From: Oscheius tipulae
Taxonomy: Eukaryota > Nematoda > Chromadorea > Rhabditida > Rhabditidae
Reading direction: 5' to 3'
NCBI GenBank assembly: GCA_037178975.1
Contig: JASJZH010000001.1
Location: forward strand, 3,162,001-3,226,000
DNA: 64,000 nucleotides
Shown here piece after piece: positions 11,503-24,912 of the stretch (position 1 is the stretch's first letter; each line of letters begins with the position of its first letter). The translations under genes and the position numbers were made by a program. The notes beneath the pieces were generated by a model that had not been told where the DNA came from, did not search any database, and saw only the letters and a list, made by a program, of their open reading frames with translations.

Positions 11503-12632
11503 CTAGACCATGTAACGAGGCAGATCCGTCACGTTGAAGCTCTTGTACTTGCTCTTGACACTCGCCTCAAACTTTTTGACAAATTTCGAGAGTTCTTTGG
11601 ACGGACAGACTCCTGTAGAGTGACAGATCCAGTCTACGTGATGGAAGACATTAGTTCCGGTGTTCATGTAGCCGATCACATCGTTCCAAAGCTCCTTCCT
11701 ACAGAGATGATTGATCGTGGCCATGATTCCATGAACGACAATTGTGCTATCATCAGATGTTGTGACTAGGGGGCCGCCACTGTCACCCTGAACCTTTTCT
11801 TGCTCAGAAGAATAGGAACATACGTGACAGGCCAGATACGGGAACCCGTTGAAACAGATGCTAAAGGCTCCGTGGACAGGACAGAAAACGGTAGTACTGT
11901 TGATGGATCGCATGACTCCTAGGCCAACACCGCTTTTCGTGTCAGCAACTGAAAGGAAAGACAGATGGTCTCACTAAGAAAACTTACCGTTGACTCCATA
12001 CCCGTACATGGTCACATTTCCTCCAAAAACGACGTCGTTCCCTGAATTCAAACTATTTATCTTTTCATTATGACTCACTGGGCAGACATACTGGCTTCGA
12101 GACTGGTTTCGGATCACTTTGAATGACTTCAGCTATAGCAACATCCCCGAAAGTCGAGGGCAGAACGGGGAGGTAGTACATGGGATAGTGAACCTAAAAC
12201 AAGTGTTACCGGTCGTTCAGAAGACTCACCTTTTCAATCTTGAACGCTTCCAGAACTTGGTATTCATGCTCTCCCACGTTACGAGTGTTGATCACGTACG
12301 GATAGAGCGACTTCTCTGCAGATTGGTAGACAAAGTTGACACAATGAGCTGCTGTCAGGACGTGTCTGTCACTTATCCAGACAGCCGTACAGTAGATATT
12401 CTGTGGACCGAGACCGATAGCTGCCACAAATGGAGCCTTCTCTTCGTCTATTGGGAGCCCATTGGTGGATCTCTTTGTTGGCCCACCTGCTTTAACTTTT
12501 TCTTCAAAGAAAGCTCAAAGAGACTTACGTCGCCCACAGCTTTCTTGAAGCAGTTCATTTTCTTCCTCACTCAACGGCGTAGAATTGACATTTAGGACAA
12601 AGAAGAGAGTGAGGAGAATGGATTTTCTCATT
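11503..12632 (-). CDS. Secreted trypsin-like serine protease (nematode DUF316 type)
   Basis: Extracellular S1-family serine protease. The start at 12632 gives a signal peptide (MRKSILLTLFFVLNVNSTP) followed by the LSEEENELLQESCG lead-in that marks the nematode DUF316/trypsin group. The triad appears intact: His in LTAAHC, Asp in TFGDVAIAEV and Ser in VQGDSGGP. About five exons with short introns. The stop overlaps the end of the convergent sre-like gene region, with only ten bases between the two coding ends. The substrate is unknown. Such proteases in nematodes are often gut or immune effectors, which is family-level knowledge only. Confidence 0.85.
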
Positions 12633-13010
12633 GGGAACAAGAGACGTTGACCAGGCTGGCGACGGAAGCGAGACATGGAGAACAGTCACAACATTTTGAC
12701 ATGTTTCATGAAATGGAATGGGAAAGTAGAAAAGGAGACGAACCACAATTGAGACAGAGACAGACGAGAAGAGTTGTAGAGAAAAGGTGGACAGAACACT
12801 GGGTTTTCACATATCGGTAGAGATAAATAAGTTTCTGACACGATCAGTTGACTCTTCAATGATAAACAAAGATTTGAAGACTATTCTGATTCGAAAAGGA
12901 TTGGATACCCATCAAAACTCATTCACCTAGTCTGTAAAAAATACTTTTTTTATTCACCCTCCTATTTGTCCAGACTGCCCTCTTTCGACTCTTGGAACGG
13001 GTGTTGTCTC
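12633..13010. other. Intergenic
   Basis: AT-rich, with no supported gene. It should contain the protease promoter and the 3' end of the Cys-rich membrane protein gene, both on the minus strand. Confidence 0.5.
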
Positions 13011-14003
13011 TTATCCATATCTTCTGGAACGGACGATCATGACCAAGATGTAGACAGCCGTCCCAAAGAGGATGCATCCGCTCACAACCGGCTTCGTCTT
13101 ATAGTAGTAGTCGTCCTTGTGCCACAGCTTGATCTATCTCAGGTTTTTCTTGGCTGTTGTGATGGCAGTGTCGTATTCTTGACCAGACGCAGATTCATGA
13201 CGAGACTGAAAGCGTGCTTCTTGTAGTGGTCCATATTGCAGAAGGCTCCGCGACAGCAGCACGTCGTCATCATTTCTTCGCCGGTCTCACACGGCTCGCC
13301 AGAGTACAAAATGTGGTCACACCGCTCCAAATCTGTGATGTTCGACACGACTCCCATGTCGATGTATCGGATCTTGGGGTCTTGATTCATTCTGTACCGC
13401 AGAAAACAGAGATCCGTCAACTGCGACTTCTCGGGAAGTTCTTTCGTGAAGGTTAAATTCTCCTCGAAGCGGCTCCATTCAATGCCGTGAAACTCGGCTT
13501 TGATACAGATTCTCGGGTTTTTTGACTCGTTTTTGAGTGAAAGCCGTAAAGACTAAATAGAGAGAAACCGGACTCATATTTCAAAATCACCTTGGTCACA
13601 ATTCCCCAGCCCGGCAGCGAGTCCTCAAAGATGATCTTATTGCACATGGACATCCTACAGCAGCAGCTTCGTCTCTTCCAGCCCTTCGTCGGCTGGCACA
13701 TTTTCCCCGAGGTCTCTTTCTACGCACATCGCCGACATCGATCGTTCGACGTCATATCGGGCTCGAGTTTGGTGCTGCAGAAGACGGGTATCTTGAGCTC
13801 CTGGTCGCGGATAGGACGGACTGCGCCAACATCCTCTTTGAGAAAGATCGTGTCGTTGTTCGTCCAGCTGGTATTCGGATCGCCAAGGGAGAAGATAGCA
13901 TATGCTGAAATATTTTAGTTTAAAGACAGGGAAGCTTACCAGCTGGGAGCAGATGAACAGCCGTCCAGATCCACATCCTTAGCACGACTGACTGGATGGG
14001 CAT
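13011..14003 (-). CDS. Cys-rich (ET/Ly6-like) single-pass membrane protein with in-frame TAG
   Basis: Predicted secreted or type I membrane protein with two cysteine modules, each ending in the CCC-x-x-x-x-CN pattern seen in nematode ET/Ly6-like extracellular domains (RRSCCCRMSMCN and TTCCCRGAFCN). The start at 14003 gives a signal peptide (WIWTAVHLLPA); the C-terminus has one helix (GCILFGTAVYILVMIV) and a basic RSRRYG tail. The reading frame meets a TAG at 13722-13720, between the RCRRCA and KETSGKMC segments. It is bypassed only by a 33-base GC-AG intron, by readthrough, or by an error in the sequence. The last intron is inferred from a weak acceptor (GAGATAG). No orthologue is recognised. 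Confidence 0.6.
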
Positions 14004-14219
14004 GTCATTTCGTGTCAGGTCTTGTCACGCAAGAGATAGCTGGGATAAGGGACAGGACGAGGAGAACTGTCTGTGAGTTCCATGGTAGCCAGTATCAGCA
14101 GAGAGTCAACACGAAGACTAGAAGAAGACGAAGTCTAAACTACCGGCAAGTCATTGAACGACAATCAGAACTATCCCAACAATAACAGAAAACAACACAA
14201 GACCAGTTCTAGTGCTTTA

Positions 14220-14861
14220 TTAGCAGGTGTGATGTTTCCTAGGATCACTGAAGAACTTCTCGTTTCCGAGCGTGGGCTCGCTCTCGAAGTGGACAATCTT
14301 CTGAAGAGGCGGCTTCTTCTGCTGCTTCGAGTAGTCAACGATGAGCTGGTCGACCTGGTTCCTGGCCTTCCGGAGCTGTTCAGTCTGTTCCTCGACGATC
14401 GTCTTCAGACGGATAACCTGCTCTTCCAACTGTTCCAGACGCCAGTTATCCGAGCGGAAAGTGACCGTCTTCCTAGACAGCAGTTCGAGCGAATCCTTCG
14501 GCATCGGACTCAGCAACTGGTAGGCGTCCTCCTCCTCCTTCTCTTTCGCACAGCACAGCTCCTCCGTCGGCGACGGATTCATCTCGACCAGCCTCTGATA
14601 GCTGTCACTCGGACTGAACAGTGTAGCCATCTGACGATCCGTGGTCGACCAGTTGCTCGAGACATCGCGCATCGTGTCCTCCTCCGGACCACCGACTGTC
14701 GAGGCTTCGATAGCGTGGACCACTTGGGTGACCTTCTTGGCCTGCTTCTTCAGGTTTCGAGCCGTCTTCTTCTTCTGCTGCTTCCTCGGGCCGAATTGGA
14801 ACATCTTTGCGTCAGTCAGTGGTGCTCGCACAGCTTCGAGTGACGCTGCTCTCAAAAACAA
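14220..14861 (-). CDS. Uncharacterised basic/coiled-coil protein, single exon
   Basis: Uninterrupted frame of 213 residues. It has a Lys/Arg/Gln-rich N-terminal part (GPRKQQKKKTARNLKKQAKK), an acidic and Ser/Pro-rich middle, and a heptad-like segment from about residue 138 to 185 (LEQLEEQVIRLKTIVEEQTE) that predicts a coiled coil. An alternative start 19 residues in (MFQFGPRK) fits equally well. A similarly long frame on the other strand is a shadow. No domain family is recognised; oligomerisation or a scaffolding role is only inference. Confidence 0.6.
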   Translation of the reverse strand: MFLRAASLEAVRAPLTDAKMFQFGPRKQQKKKTARNLKKQAKKVTQVVHAIEASTVGGPEEDTMRDVSSNWSTTDRQMATLFSPSDSYQRLVEMNPSPTEELCCAKEKEEEDAYQLLSPMPKDSLELLSRKTVTFRSDNWRLEQLEEQVIRLKTIVEEQTEQLRKARNQVDQLIVDYSKQQKKPPLQKIVHFESEPTLGNEKFFSDPRKHHTC

Positions 14862-15034
14862 TTTCGAAGTCGACTCTATTTACCTTGTTTTACGATAGAA
14901 AACTTTTAACTTTTTTGCGAAAAAGACTTTTCTGGAAGAACCGCGATTACTAGTTTCTTTAGTAACAAGCTGTCAACATTCAATAACAAAACAACTCAAT
15001 AAAGAAAGACTCTGAGCCCAGACTCTAGCTGCCG

Positions 15035-15682
15035 ATGTCTACCCTGGAACCCGTCTCGACCCTTTGGAGCCCATCGAACGAGACGTTCTCCTCCAGCATC
15101 ACCCGAGTGGATCTACAGAAGAGCGAGTCCGGCGGCTACGGATTCAATGTCGTCGGCGGGAAGGACAGCGAGCATCTCCCCGGAGTTCCGTGTCCCTTCG
15201 TGTCCTTCGTCTCGCGCGATGGAGTAGCTGAACGGATGGGACTAAAAGAAGGCGATCGCATCATAGCGATTAATGGTCTCGATGTCGATGTCATGACCCA
15301 TGACGAGATCATCAGCCAGCTGAAGAGAGCCAATCGTGTCCAGCTGACCATCGAGCAGAATGGAGAGGAACGCATTCTGACCGCGTCGATGGCTTCTCGA
15401 AGCTTCGTGATGCCCACCTCGCTGATCACTCCTCTACAGGATCGAACGGCTGCCTACGTCGCAGATCTACAGGAACATCCTATCGGAGAGGAGCCAGATC
15501 CTATTGAAGAAGAGCAATTTCCTGAGGAAGTCGAGGCCGAAGTTGTCCCCCCAGAAATAGTCAACCCTTCTACTAGACGTTCTGCAATGGTCATTCTCGG
15601 CGCTGGTGTCGTCATCGGAGCTCTGGCCGCTCTCTCATTCAAGCACGGTCGTCTGCTGCTTAAGATTGGAGGATTCCAGTAG
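15035..15682 (+). CDS. Tail-anchored PDZ protein (SYNJ2BP/OMP25-like)
   Basis: Single-exon protein of 215 residues. One PDZ domain spans about residues 22 to 110, with carboxylate-binding loop GGYGFNVVGG and the helix region THDEIISQLKRA. An acidic linker follows (EEEQFPEEVEAE), then one C-terminal helix (VILGAGVVIGALAALSF) and a short basic tail. This is the architecture of SYNJ2BP/OMP25, an outer mitochondrial membrane protein that recruits partners through C-terminal PDZ ligands. Mitochondrial placement is inferred from architecture and the basic tail. The partner is unknown. Confidence 0.8.
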   Translation: MSTLEPVSTLWSPSNETFSSSITRVDLQKSESGGYGFNVVGGKDSEHLPGVPCPFVSFVSRDGVAERMGLKEGDRIIAINGLDVDVMTHDEIISQLKRANRVQLTIEQNGEERILTASMASRSFVMPTSLITPLQDRTAAYVADLQEHPIGEEPDPIEEEQFPEEVEAEVVPPEIVNPSTRRSAMVILGAGVVIGALAALSFKHGRLLLKIGGFQ

Positions 15683-15844
15683 CTCTAGACAACAGAACTA
15701 CTTCAGCAGTGATCAATCATTTCTGAAGTAAAGATATTATCTTCCAATCTGAATAAGTGATTAGGACAAAGTAAAATTCATACAGTAAAGAAGGCACTAA
15801 CAAATTCCGAGAGTTTCAAAGAGAAATAATAGTCCAGGCTTCTT

Positions 15845-17700
15845 TCACATGAGTGAATCGAGTTCCGAGTTGGCAATTCCGGTCAGAGCGGGCAGATCTT
15901 CAGCGTAGACACCCTCAATTGTATTCTCCTGGCTCGTTTTGATGAGACTGGCAATCTTCTTCTTTCCCTGGACAGGCGTCTTCTCCTGCTCTTCGATCAC
16001 ATCCAAATGCGACTCCAGCTGCCAGAGCAGATTGTCGTTTCCGAACAACGGGATCAGATACTCCTCCTTATCCCACAGCTCAGCTGGCGGGAAGTTCTGA
16101 ACAGTTTTCTTTGGTTAAGGAGACGCAAACGAACCTTGACAGGAGTTTCGACCTCGGTGAAGTGCTTGGCCAACTGAACAGGATTTCCAACTTCCTTCTG
16201 GCACGACCAGCAGGTTCCGTTGTAGGTCTGCTTGCGAATGAAATTGACAAGCTTCATTCTCTGGTAGGTGTCCAATCCCATCATCTTCTTCACGAGATCC
16301 AATCCGTGCGACTCGTTCATATGCTGTAGCAAATCAGCGATGTTCTGCTCAGCAACATCACAAACAAGGCAGACGACGCGTGTGTCATCGAGGATGTTGT
16401 CCTTTTCCCACTCGTTCCAGCGGCATCTGTAAACAGGCATGTGTGCTACACAAATAGTGAGACGTACTCTTCTTCCTCGTCATCAGAATCCTGGAAGGCC
16501 GGCAGGTTGTCTTCGAAGTCCTGAGCCAGCACATCGAGCCATCTCTTGCCAACCTCCAAGTAGTTGATAATGTAGAACTTGTCGTAGTAATGATCCTTCG
16601 GATTGACCTCCTTGTGATTCTTCTTCCTCATGTGATCCATGAGCGTGTTGTTGTCTGGGAAGATCTTCTCGCAGTAGATGCATTGTCCCTTCTAAATCAT
16701 TTCAATTATGTAATTCAAAAAACAGCACTGACGTCCATTTTGCTCCTGAGAAGTTCGACGTACTCGCGAACGAAGACGAGGTTGTCGGGTTTGCCAAGAT
16801 TCAGATGATGGATTCTGACCAGGTGATTGATAATCTTGCTCCGATTTCCGCGAGCCTCGTAGCGACAGAACAAGCAGGCCTGCTTGAACTCCTTATCCTC
16901 ACGTTCGCGCTGCTGACAGGCAAGGGCTTCTTCCAGACGACGGAGAGCCAGATCACGGCGCAATTTGACATCCTCCTCGTTCGAGGGAATCACGTGGAAG
17001 TAGTAGTCCACTTGACCTAAAATTAAATACGCTTATGGATAGTATTTGTGATTAACTGACCATGGAGGGGATCTCCTTCGAGAACTTCAACACTCGGGAA
17101 GATCTCGTCAATGCTCTGCTTGCTGAAGCGGACACGCCAGTGCTCCACATATCTCTTCGGATCGACAATGGCATCAAGCTCGCTGATGACGATTTTGTGC
17201 TCGGACAGAAGATGCCTGAAATAAAAATTTGGTTGGACAAACGATACCAAACTGACGCTTTGAACTCCCCCATCTGATCGGGCAGATTGAAGAATTGTAG
17301 GCAGCTCAAACACATCGTCGGTCCTCCCCATTTGGGCGAACATCCAGTTTCGGGCCACTGTCCAGACAGAGTACGAGCTCTCTGATTGGGAAGCACGAGG
17401 TGCAACTTCTGATCAGCATGATCCTCGTCCTCAGTATCCGTGAACGGCTCGTCCAGTTCTCCTACGCTGTAATCGCTTGCCGTACCACCGTTGCTGACTT
17501 GGGACAGGGTACGCTGACTGTTAGACGGACGGCGACAACCACGTGTCTGTAGACAGAGCAACTGGATCAATACATCAAATGTTACTAACCGTGTCCTTAG
17601 ACTTTTGCGGTACATTCTGATTCTCCTTGTCTTTCAGATCCAACGCATCCATTTTCGCTTGAACCGATGCGTCTCCACTTCCATTCTCTTGCGATTGCAT
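15845..17700 (-). CDS. ZNF277-family C2H2 zinc-finger protein
   Basis: Orthologue-like member of the ZNF277 family, a nuclear and cytoplasmic zinc-finger protein linked in other animals to Polycomb (BMI1) and to ribosomal protein uS5. Fingers in order: CLSC ... HLLSEH with the family segment following it (EHKIVISELDAIVDPKRYVE), CLFCRYEARGNRSKIINH, CIYCEKIFPDNNTLMDHM, CLVCDVAEQNIADLLQHM and CWSCQKEVGNPVQLAKHF. Between the last fingers is the KFYIINYLEVGKRW stretch typical of the family, followed by an acidic DSDDEEEE patch. Start at 17700, about seven exons. The N-terminal 100 residues are low-complexity and poorly conserved. Confidence 0.88.
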
Positions 17701-18340
17701 GTTTCGACTGGAAGTGGCTCAATAAAAAGGGAATATGAGGAGACACGCAAAATTCATCGACCGATATTATGTTTGGAATAGCGAAAGAGATGTGAAAAAG
17801 AAAAATTCTGTCTTTTTTACGTCTCCAAAATAAAGAAATTAGCTATTTGAACACATTGATGCAATCAGCTGGTTGCATACAAAATTTTCCCCCGAACGGC
17901 GCAAACAACTGTTTTTTTGCGCATCGCAAACACTTCTCTCTGGAGGAAATACCTGCTTGCAACCAGTGGTAAACTGGTAAATTTTCGCAGAACGTGACAG
18001 AGCTCGATAAAAGAGTTAAAGGATAGCGACGACCATAAATCGATGCAGATGTTGCTAATGAAATATGTTAGAACGTCTGAAACATGCAAGGAGCACATGG
18101 ACAACGAAAACAACGTGGAAGGTGGGGCTGAAAAACCTTTCAGAAATTCTAGAGGTCTCTATCAATAATCCGAAGCCCACAAATTCAAAAATTTAAAGGA
18201 CTGTTCTGCTTAAAAGGTCCTAACACGATCTTAGATAAGCTGCCGGGCTACAGTAGAAATCAGGAAGCGTATCCGTTTCTCTACGTTTTTTTTTTGTGGA
18301 AGCAAGGCGAGGGGGGCATTTTCCGCTCCGAAACGCGAGG
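17701..18340. other. Divergent promoter region, ZNF277 / TSSK-like
   Basis: About 640 bases between divergent genes. No supported gene; the open frame on the minus strand at 17865-18113 has no family features. It presumably carries promoters for both neighbours. Confidence 0.5.
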
Positions 18341-19621
18341 ATGTCAGGCAGATCCCATCCTCCCGCTTCTTATCGTGAGTTACCTCTTTTCCAGTGATTC
18401 GTTCTAAAATTTCAGTTAGAAATGCACCATATTATAAGCAGTCTCCCAGAAAAACCATTCAACGAGGGCGTACCATCTATTCTAGGGACTGTGCTTCGCC
18501 CTGCCCTGTACAGATCAGAACCATCGAAAAGGAGGCGATTTCTTCCATCAATAACTTCAACGATCTAATTTTTAGAAGCCAGAGTTGACCCTGAATGACC
18601 ATATTGCGGCTATTTTTCTGGAGAAGAACGTCGATATTAGGAATGCGAAGAAGATTGGCGGCGGAAGATATTCCAAGGTTTACCTCGTGACCGAGACCAC
18701 ACCTGAAGGCTTTACCAATCAGGTAACACTTGATCACTCAATTTTACATTTTGATTTGCAGATTGCGATGAAGATCATCAACGAGAAGGAGCATTCGCAG
18801 GACTATCTTACCAAGTTTCTTTCCCGTGAAATCGAATGCTGGAAGCAGCTGGATCATCCATACCTCGTTCGTCTCCATGGACATTACTCTGGCGCTAATT
18901 ATACCTTCCTCACGATGGAGTACGGCCAAGGCGGAGACTTGCTGAGTTACGTAATGAAATTCGGAGCTGTCGGAGAAACTCTTGGCCGGATCTGGGCTTC
19001 ACAGATCATACGCGGTCTCGGACATATGCACAGTGTGAGCTCTTCTAAGTTGCTTGTCATCAATCAGGTTTTCAGCTAGGAATAGCCCATCGAGATTTGA
19101 AGCTGGAGAACATAGTGTTGTTCGGTGGCACAACTGTCAAGATTGCTGATTTCGGATTTGCCAAGCCGGTGGGAGGTTATTACTCTGACACGCATTGTGG
19201 ATCCAAGTCTTATACGGCCCCCGAAGTTCGTCGTTATCTGTTTTTAGTTCATATCAGCTGTTTCAGATTCTCCAAGGAAAGCCCTACAACCCCTACAAGT
19301 CCGACATTTGGGCAGTCGGAATCATCATCTTCATTATGATGACCAATCAGATGCCCTTCAAGGAACAAAAGCCCACCTCCGAAATTATTGAAATTCAGCG
19401 GTAAACTTATTCGTTTTTCCTTGGTTTACCGCCCATAATTCAGGAATGGGATCAATGATTATCCAGTAGGAAGTCAATCTCAAGAAGTCGTCTCGGAAGA
19501 ATGCCGTGAAGTCATCCAGAAAATGCTCACTTTCGAGGCTCACGATAGGCCGAAGAAAATTACTGCCTGCCTGTGTTGCCAATGGTTCAAGAACACTGGC
19601 CATCTTTCTAATACACAGTAG
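18341..19621 (+). CDS. TSSK-like Ser/Thr protein kinase
   Basis: Compact protein kinase of the testis-specific (TSSK)/CAMK-like group, likely active in sperm development. A 40-residue Ser/Arg-rich lead precedes the kinase domain. Visible motifs: glycine loop IGGGRYSKVYL, the ATP-binding Lys in IAMKI, the regulatory Glu in SREIECW, catalytic loop HRDLKLEN, DFGFAKP, activation segment CGSKSYTAPE, and SDIWAVGIIIFIM. Helix I ends with HDRPKK. There is almost no C-terminal extension, as in TSSKs. About seven exons. The join after residue 39 uses a GTACAG donor, chosen because it restores the kinase frame. All catalytic residues are present, so it should be active. Confidence 0.88.
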
Positions 19622-19847
19622 TCCACAGTGGACTCATTTTTATCGTTTCATAGAAACCGAAATTTTTCATTGTCTTACTGTTTACTTCCTTTTTCAATCA
19701 TGTTTGTTATCTGTTTTATCCTAATAAAGCATTATAAGCTCTTCGGTGGCTTTCTCTTATCGACAGAATGGTTGCAAAGGCTAAAAACTTTATATAAGCG
19801 ACTAGGCATTGGGCAAGAACAATTGAGCAGGGTCAGGCAATCGTCTT

Positions 19848-21740
19848 CTAGTTGTCCTCGTCATATTCGGGACATAGTTTACACGAGCTCTCCTGGTGTC
19901 GGTTGAGATAACTCCTCAGAGCGAATTTCCTTCCGCAGCGGTCGCATTTGAACCTCTTATCACCTGAAAATCACCCTTGTCATTTCATCTCGACGCTGCT
20001 GGCAAAGCCTTGAAGGATTAGCCGAGCGTGTTCGCATTCATCACAGCCGCGGGCCCGAATGATCTATATTTCGCGTGGACAACAGGCTTTCTCACCTACC
20101 AGTGTGGGTAAGAATATGTGCTCTGAGATTACTGCGGTCAGCGAATGATTTTCCACAGTGAGCACAACCGAAGGGGCGTTGTCCGGTATGGGATCGTAGA
20201 TGGCCCTGGAGCAGCCAGAGGCGAGAGAAGTGTTTTCCACAGGTAGGACACTCGTGATTGGCCTTGTGTGTCAGAATGTGCATACTGAAAAAAAAGACAT
20301 CTGTTACAGTGTAAAGACGCCGGTCATTAGTGGGGGGTCACCGAGGGTCGACTGGGTAATAGGATCCATGGATAACACAGTGACGCAACACTATCACCTG
20401 CGGACAGTCTACTCACATCTGTCCCTACTATAGAGCGTTTAGCTACCTGCAGCTGCTCTTCTGGTCGGGGAGAGGAAGATCTTACAGGTTTTGTTGGCAG
20501 TTTCAACTGCTTCCGGAGAGCTGGCTCTTATGGTTCTCAAATTGGATCAAGGTTACAGTATGTTACTTGTGACAACATCGATTCTCGACTGCCTTCTCGA
20601 CTACCACTCACCAAATCGCTCGCTTCTTTCCGGGCCCCCTTAGTTCGTCTATTAACTCAAATTTGGCTACGACCACACAAGCGGTCATAGTGCCGTTTGA
20701 AAATACGTAACACTAACGATAAAAGGAAAGTTTTCAAAAGGAACGTAAGTTGAGCAAGGAGCTGTCCATCCTGAGCCAGCAGCAGACCAAGAGCGCTGTC
20801 CCGACCAAGACTACTCCCGTCTCCAGGGCTCTTACCGTCCCTGAGATGCCGACCGCTCCGAGGGCCAACCTCAACCTCGACACCATGGCTCTTATGCCGA
20901 AGAAATGAACAATGATCAATTAATGGTATAGTCTGGCCTTCTGTTCTTTCTAACGTTATTGTTTTGGGTCTGTGGGTATACGTCTTTGAATCCCACCTTA
21001 GAGCCGGCATACTGACGTAGACTCGATCACAGTGTGGACACTGCTTCGCATGGGGACTGTCCAATGGTCGATGAGTCTAAAATCATGTCTTTCTTTCAAA
21101 ATCTCCCTCTTCTTACCTGCTTGTGTCTACTGAGATTGCTACTCGTCGCGTAGCTCTTTCCACACTCGTCACAAACACATCTGTTCCTGGAACTGTCTTC
21201 TCATTCACGGTGAGATACAATGACATACCTTCCATTGACAGACTTGGCTCGTCCATCGTTTGTATCCAAATCGTCAAGCGTATAAGGAGTAGTGGATTCT
21301 GAGCCACTTTCCTAAGAAGCCTTATTCGTCTCAATGTTATACCTACCTCCTTGATGGAAAACTTCTCCTCTTTCAATAGACTGTCAATAGTAAAATGATT
21401 GACTTTCTGAACAAATGCTCTGTACCAGAAATTTCGCAAAGTTTACCTCTTGCGCTCTCTGCTCCGAAGCATTCCTGATCATTTCTTGAACTTGGGCATT
21501 GAACATGAGCAGCTGAAGCTGTGAGAATGGCATCCCTAAAGCATTTCATGCCAAAAAAAAGAAAGCGTACCAAATTGACTGGAGTAGAGCATCGGTAAAG
21601 AGATCATGGCAGTCTCCGGAAGAGGCAACATATTACTGTGGGTAGAGGGCGTGACGGGTGGCAGTGGAGCCAGCCGAGCCAATGAGGCGGAGTCACGGGG
21701 GCTACTGGTGCAGATGGCCGTTACATAACTCTGATTTACA
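19848..21740 (-). CDS. scrt-1: Scratch-family C2H2 zinc-finger repressor
   Basis: Snail-superfamily transcription factor of the Scratch group (neuronal fate, E-box binding, usually a repressor). Five fingers are joined across exons: [37 protein letters not shown] (split by an intron after PAL); [34 protein letters not shown]; and [17 protein letters not shown]. The segments YVSMPAL and FALRSYLN distinguish Scratch from Snail/Slug. The N-terminal part is Ser/Pro- and Met-rich, and its first exon is unresolved. The intron from about 20289 to 21008 is unusually long and contains, on the plus strand, the 3' end of an MSP-domain gene (see the repeat entries). The splice across it gives an intact finger. 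Confidence 0.85.
20754..21073 (+). repeat. Copy A of chimeric MSP-tail / Scratch-exon duplication
   Basis: About 320 bases matching 37137-37452 in inverted orientation at roughly 90% or more identity by eye. Reading the plus strand, it holds the last 50 or so codons of the MSP-domain gene ([16 protein letters not shown] ... ending TMALMPKK and a stop), about 60 bases of 3' sequence, and then the Scratch exon that codes for [14 protein letters not shown] on the opposite strand. The MSP 5' part is absent here, so this MSP piece is a fragment, while the Scratch exon is intact. Confidence 0.85.
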
Positions 21741-24296
<2,556 letters not shown>

Positions 24297-24912
24297 CGTT
24301 GTTCTGCTTCTGGAAAATCTTTCAATTGAGAGGAAAAGACGAATAAGAGGAAGCTATCTATCTAAGAGGAAACTACAAATTGTATTCACTCCAAGGCTAC
24401 GATTTTTCCTTCTTTTGGAACCAGCTTGCAACCGTCCGTTTATCAAATCAACAAGGGAAAATAAGAGAAGAGAAACTAAATGAAAATCTAGAAAAACCCT
24501 CCGCAAACGTTTGAGATTGCCACTGAAAAGCTTCAAATAATGAAGTACGCAATCACGTACACCATAAAATTATCACAGTACTCCAGTCTTCAGAAAAAGA
24601 AGACTGGACTTTGAGCCCTACCAACTTGCCTTTGTTTTCTCAGTTTTCCATTACCACGCGCCTTATTTGTTGGTCTTTGAGTTCTCTATGAGTCCTAGAC
24701 TTTGATATTGTGTTTTGACAGTCTGGGGTCTAGAAAGTACAGGGCGCAAACAATGGCTGTTCTAGACATTTGCTTCGTTTGCTCTTTCTAAAAGGCCCAC
24801 GTCCTCTCCAGTCTGTTATAGTCGCTAGCCAACCTACTTTCAGGTGCTTCTGGGCATCTCTGGCGATTACTAGGAAAAATACGGGGCAGCAACACAGAAT
24901 ATCTATGCAGAA
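24297..24912. other. Divergent intergenic region with a short hairpin
   Basis: No supported gene. Separates the divergent CFIm25 and mitochondrial carrier genes. It contains a 9-bp inverted repeat with a 7-base A-rich loop at 24583-24607 (CCAGTCTTC / GAAGACTGG). Confidence 0.5.

Noticed and set aside
14154-14843. 229-codon open frame on the plus strand
   Set aside because: It is antisense to the single-exon coiled-coil protein at 14220-14861. Its Leu/Arg-rich content is what complementary sequence of a Glu/Gln/Lys-rich helix gives, and it has no family features.
17865-18113. 82-codon minus-strand frame between ZNF277 and the kinase gene
   Set aside because: No homologous features, no splice context, and it lies in the presumed divergent promoter.
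24583-24607. 9-bp stem with A-rich loop, looking like a terminator hairpin
   Set aside because: Intrinsic hairpin terminators are a bacterial feature. In a nematode intergenic region this short stem is not evidence of function.
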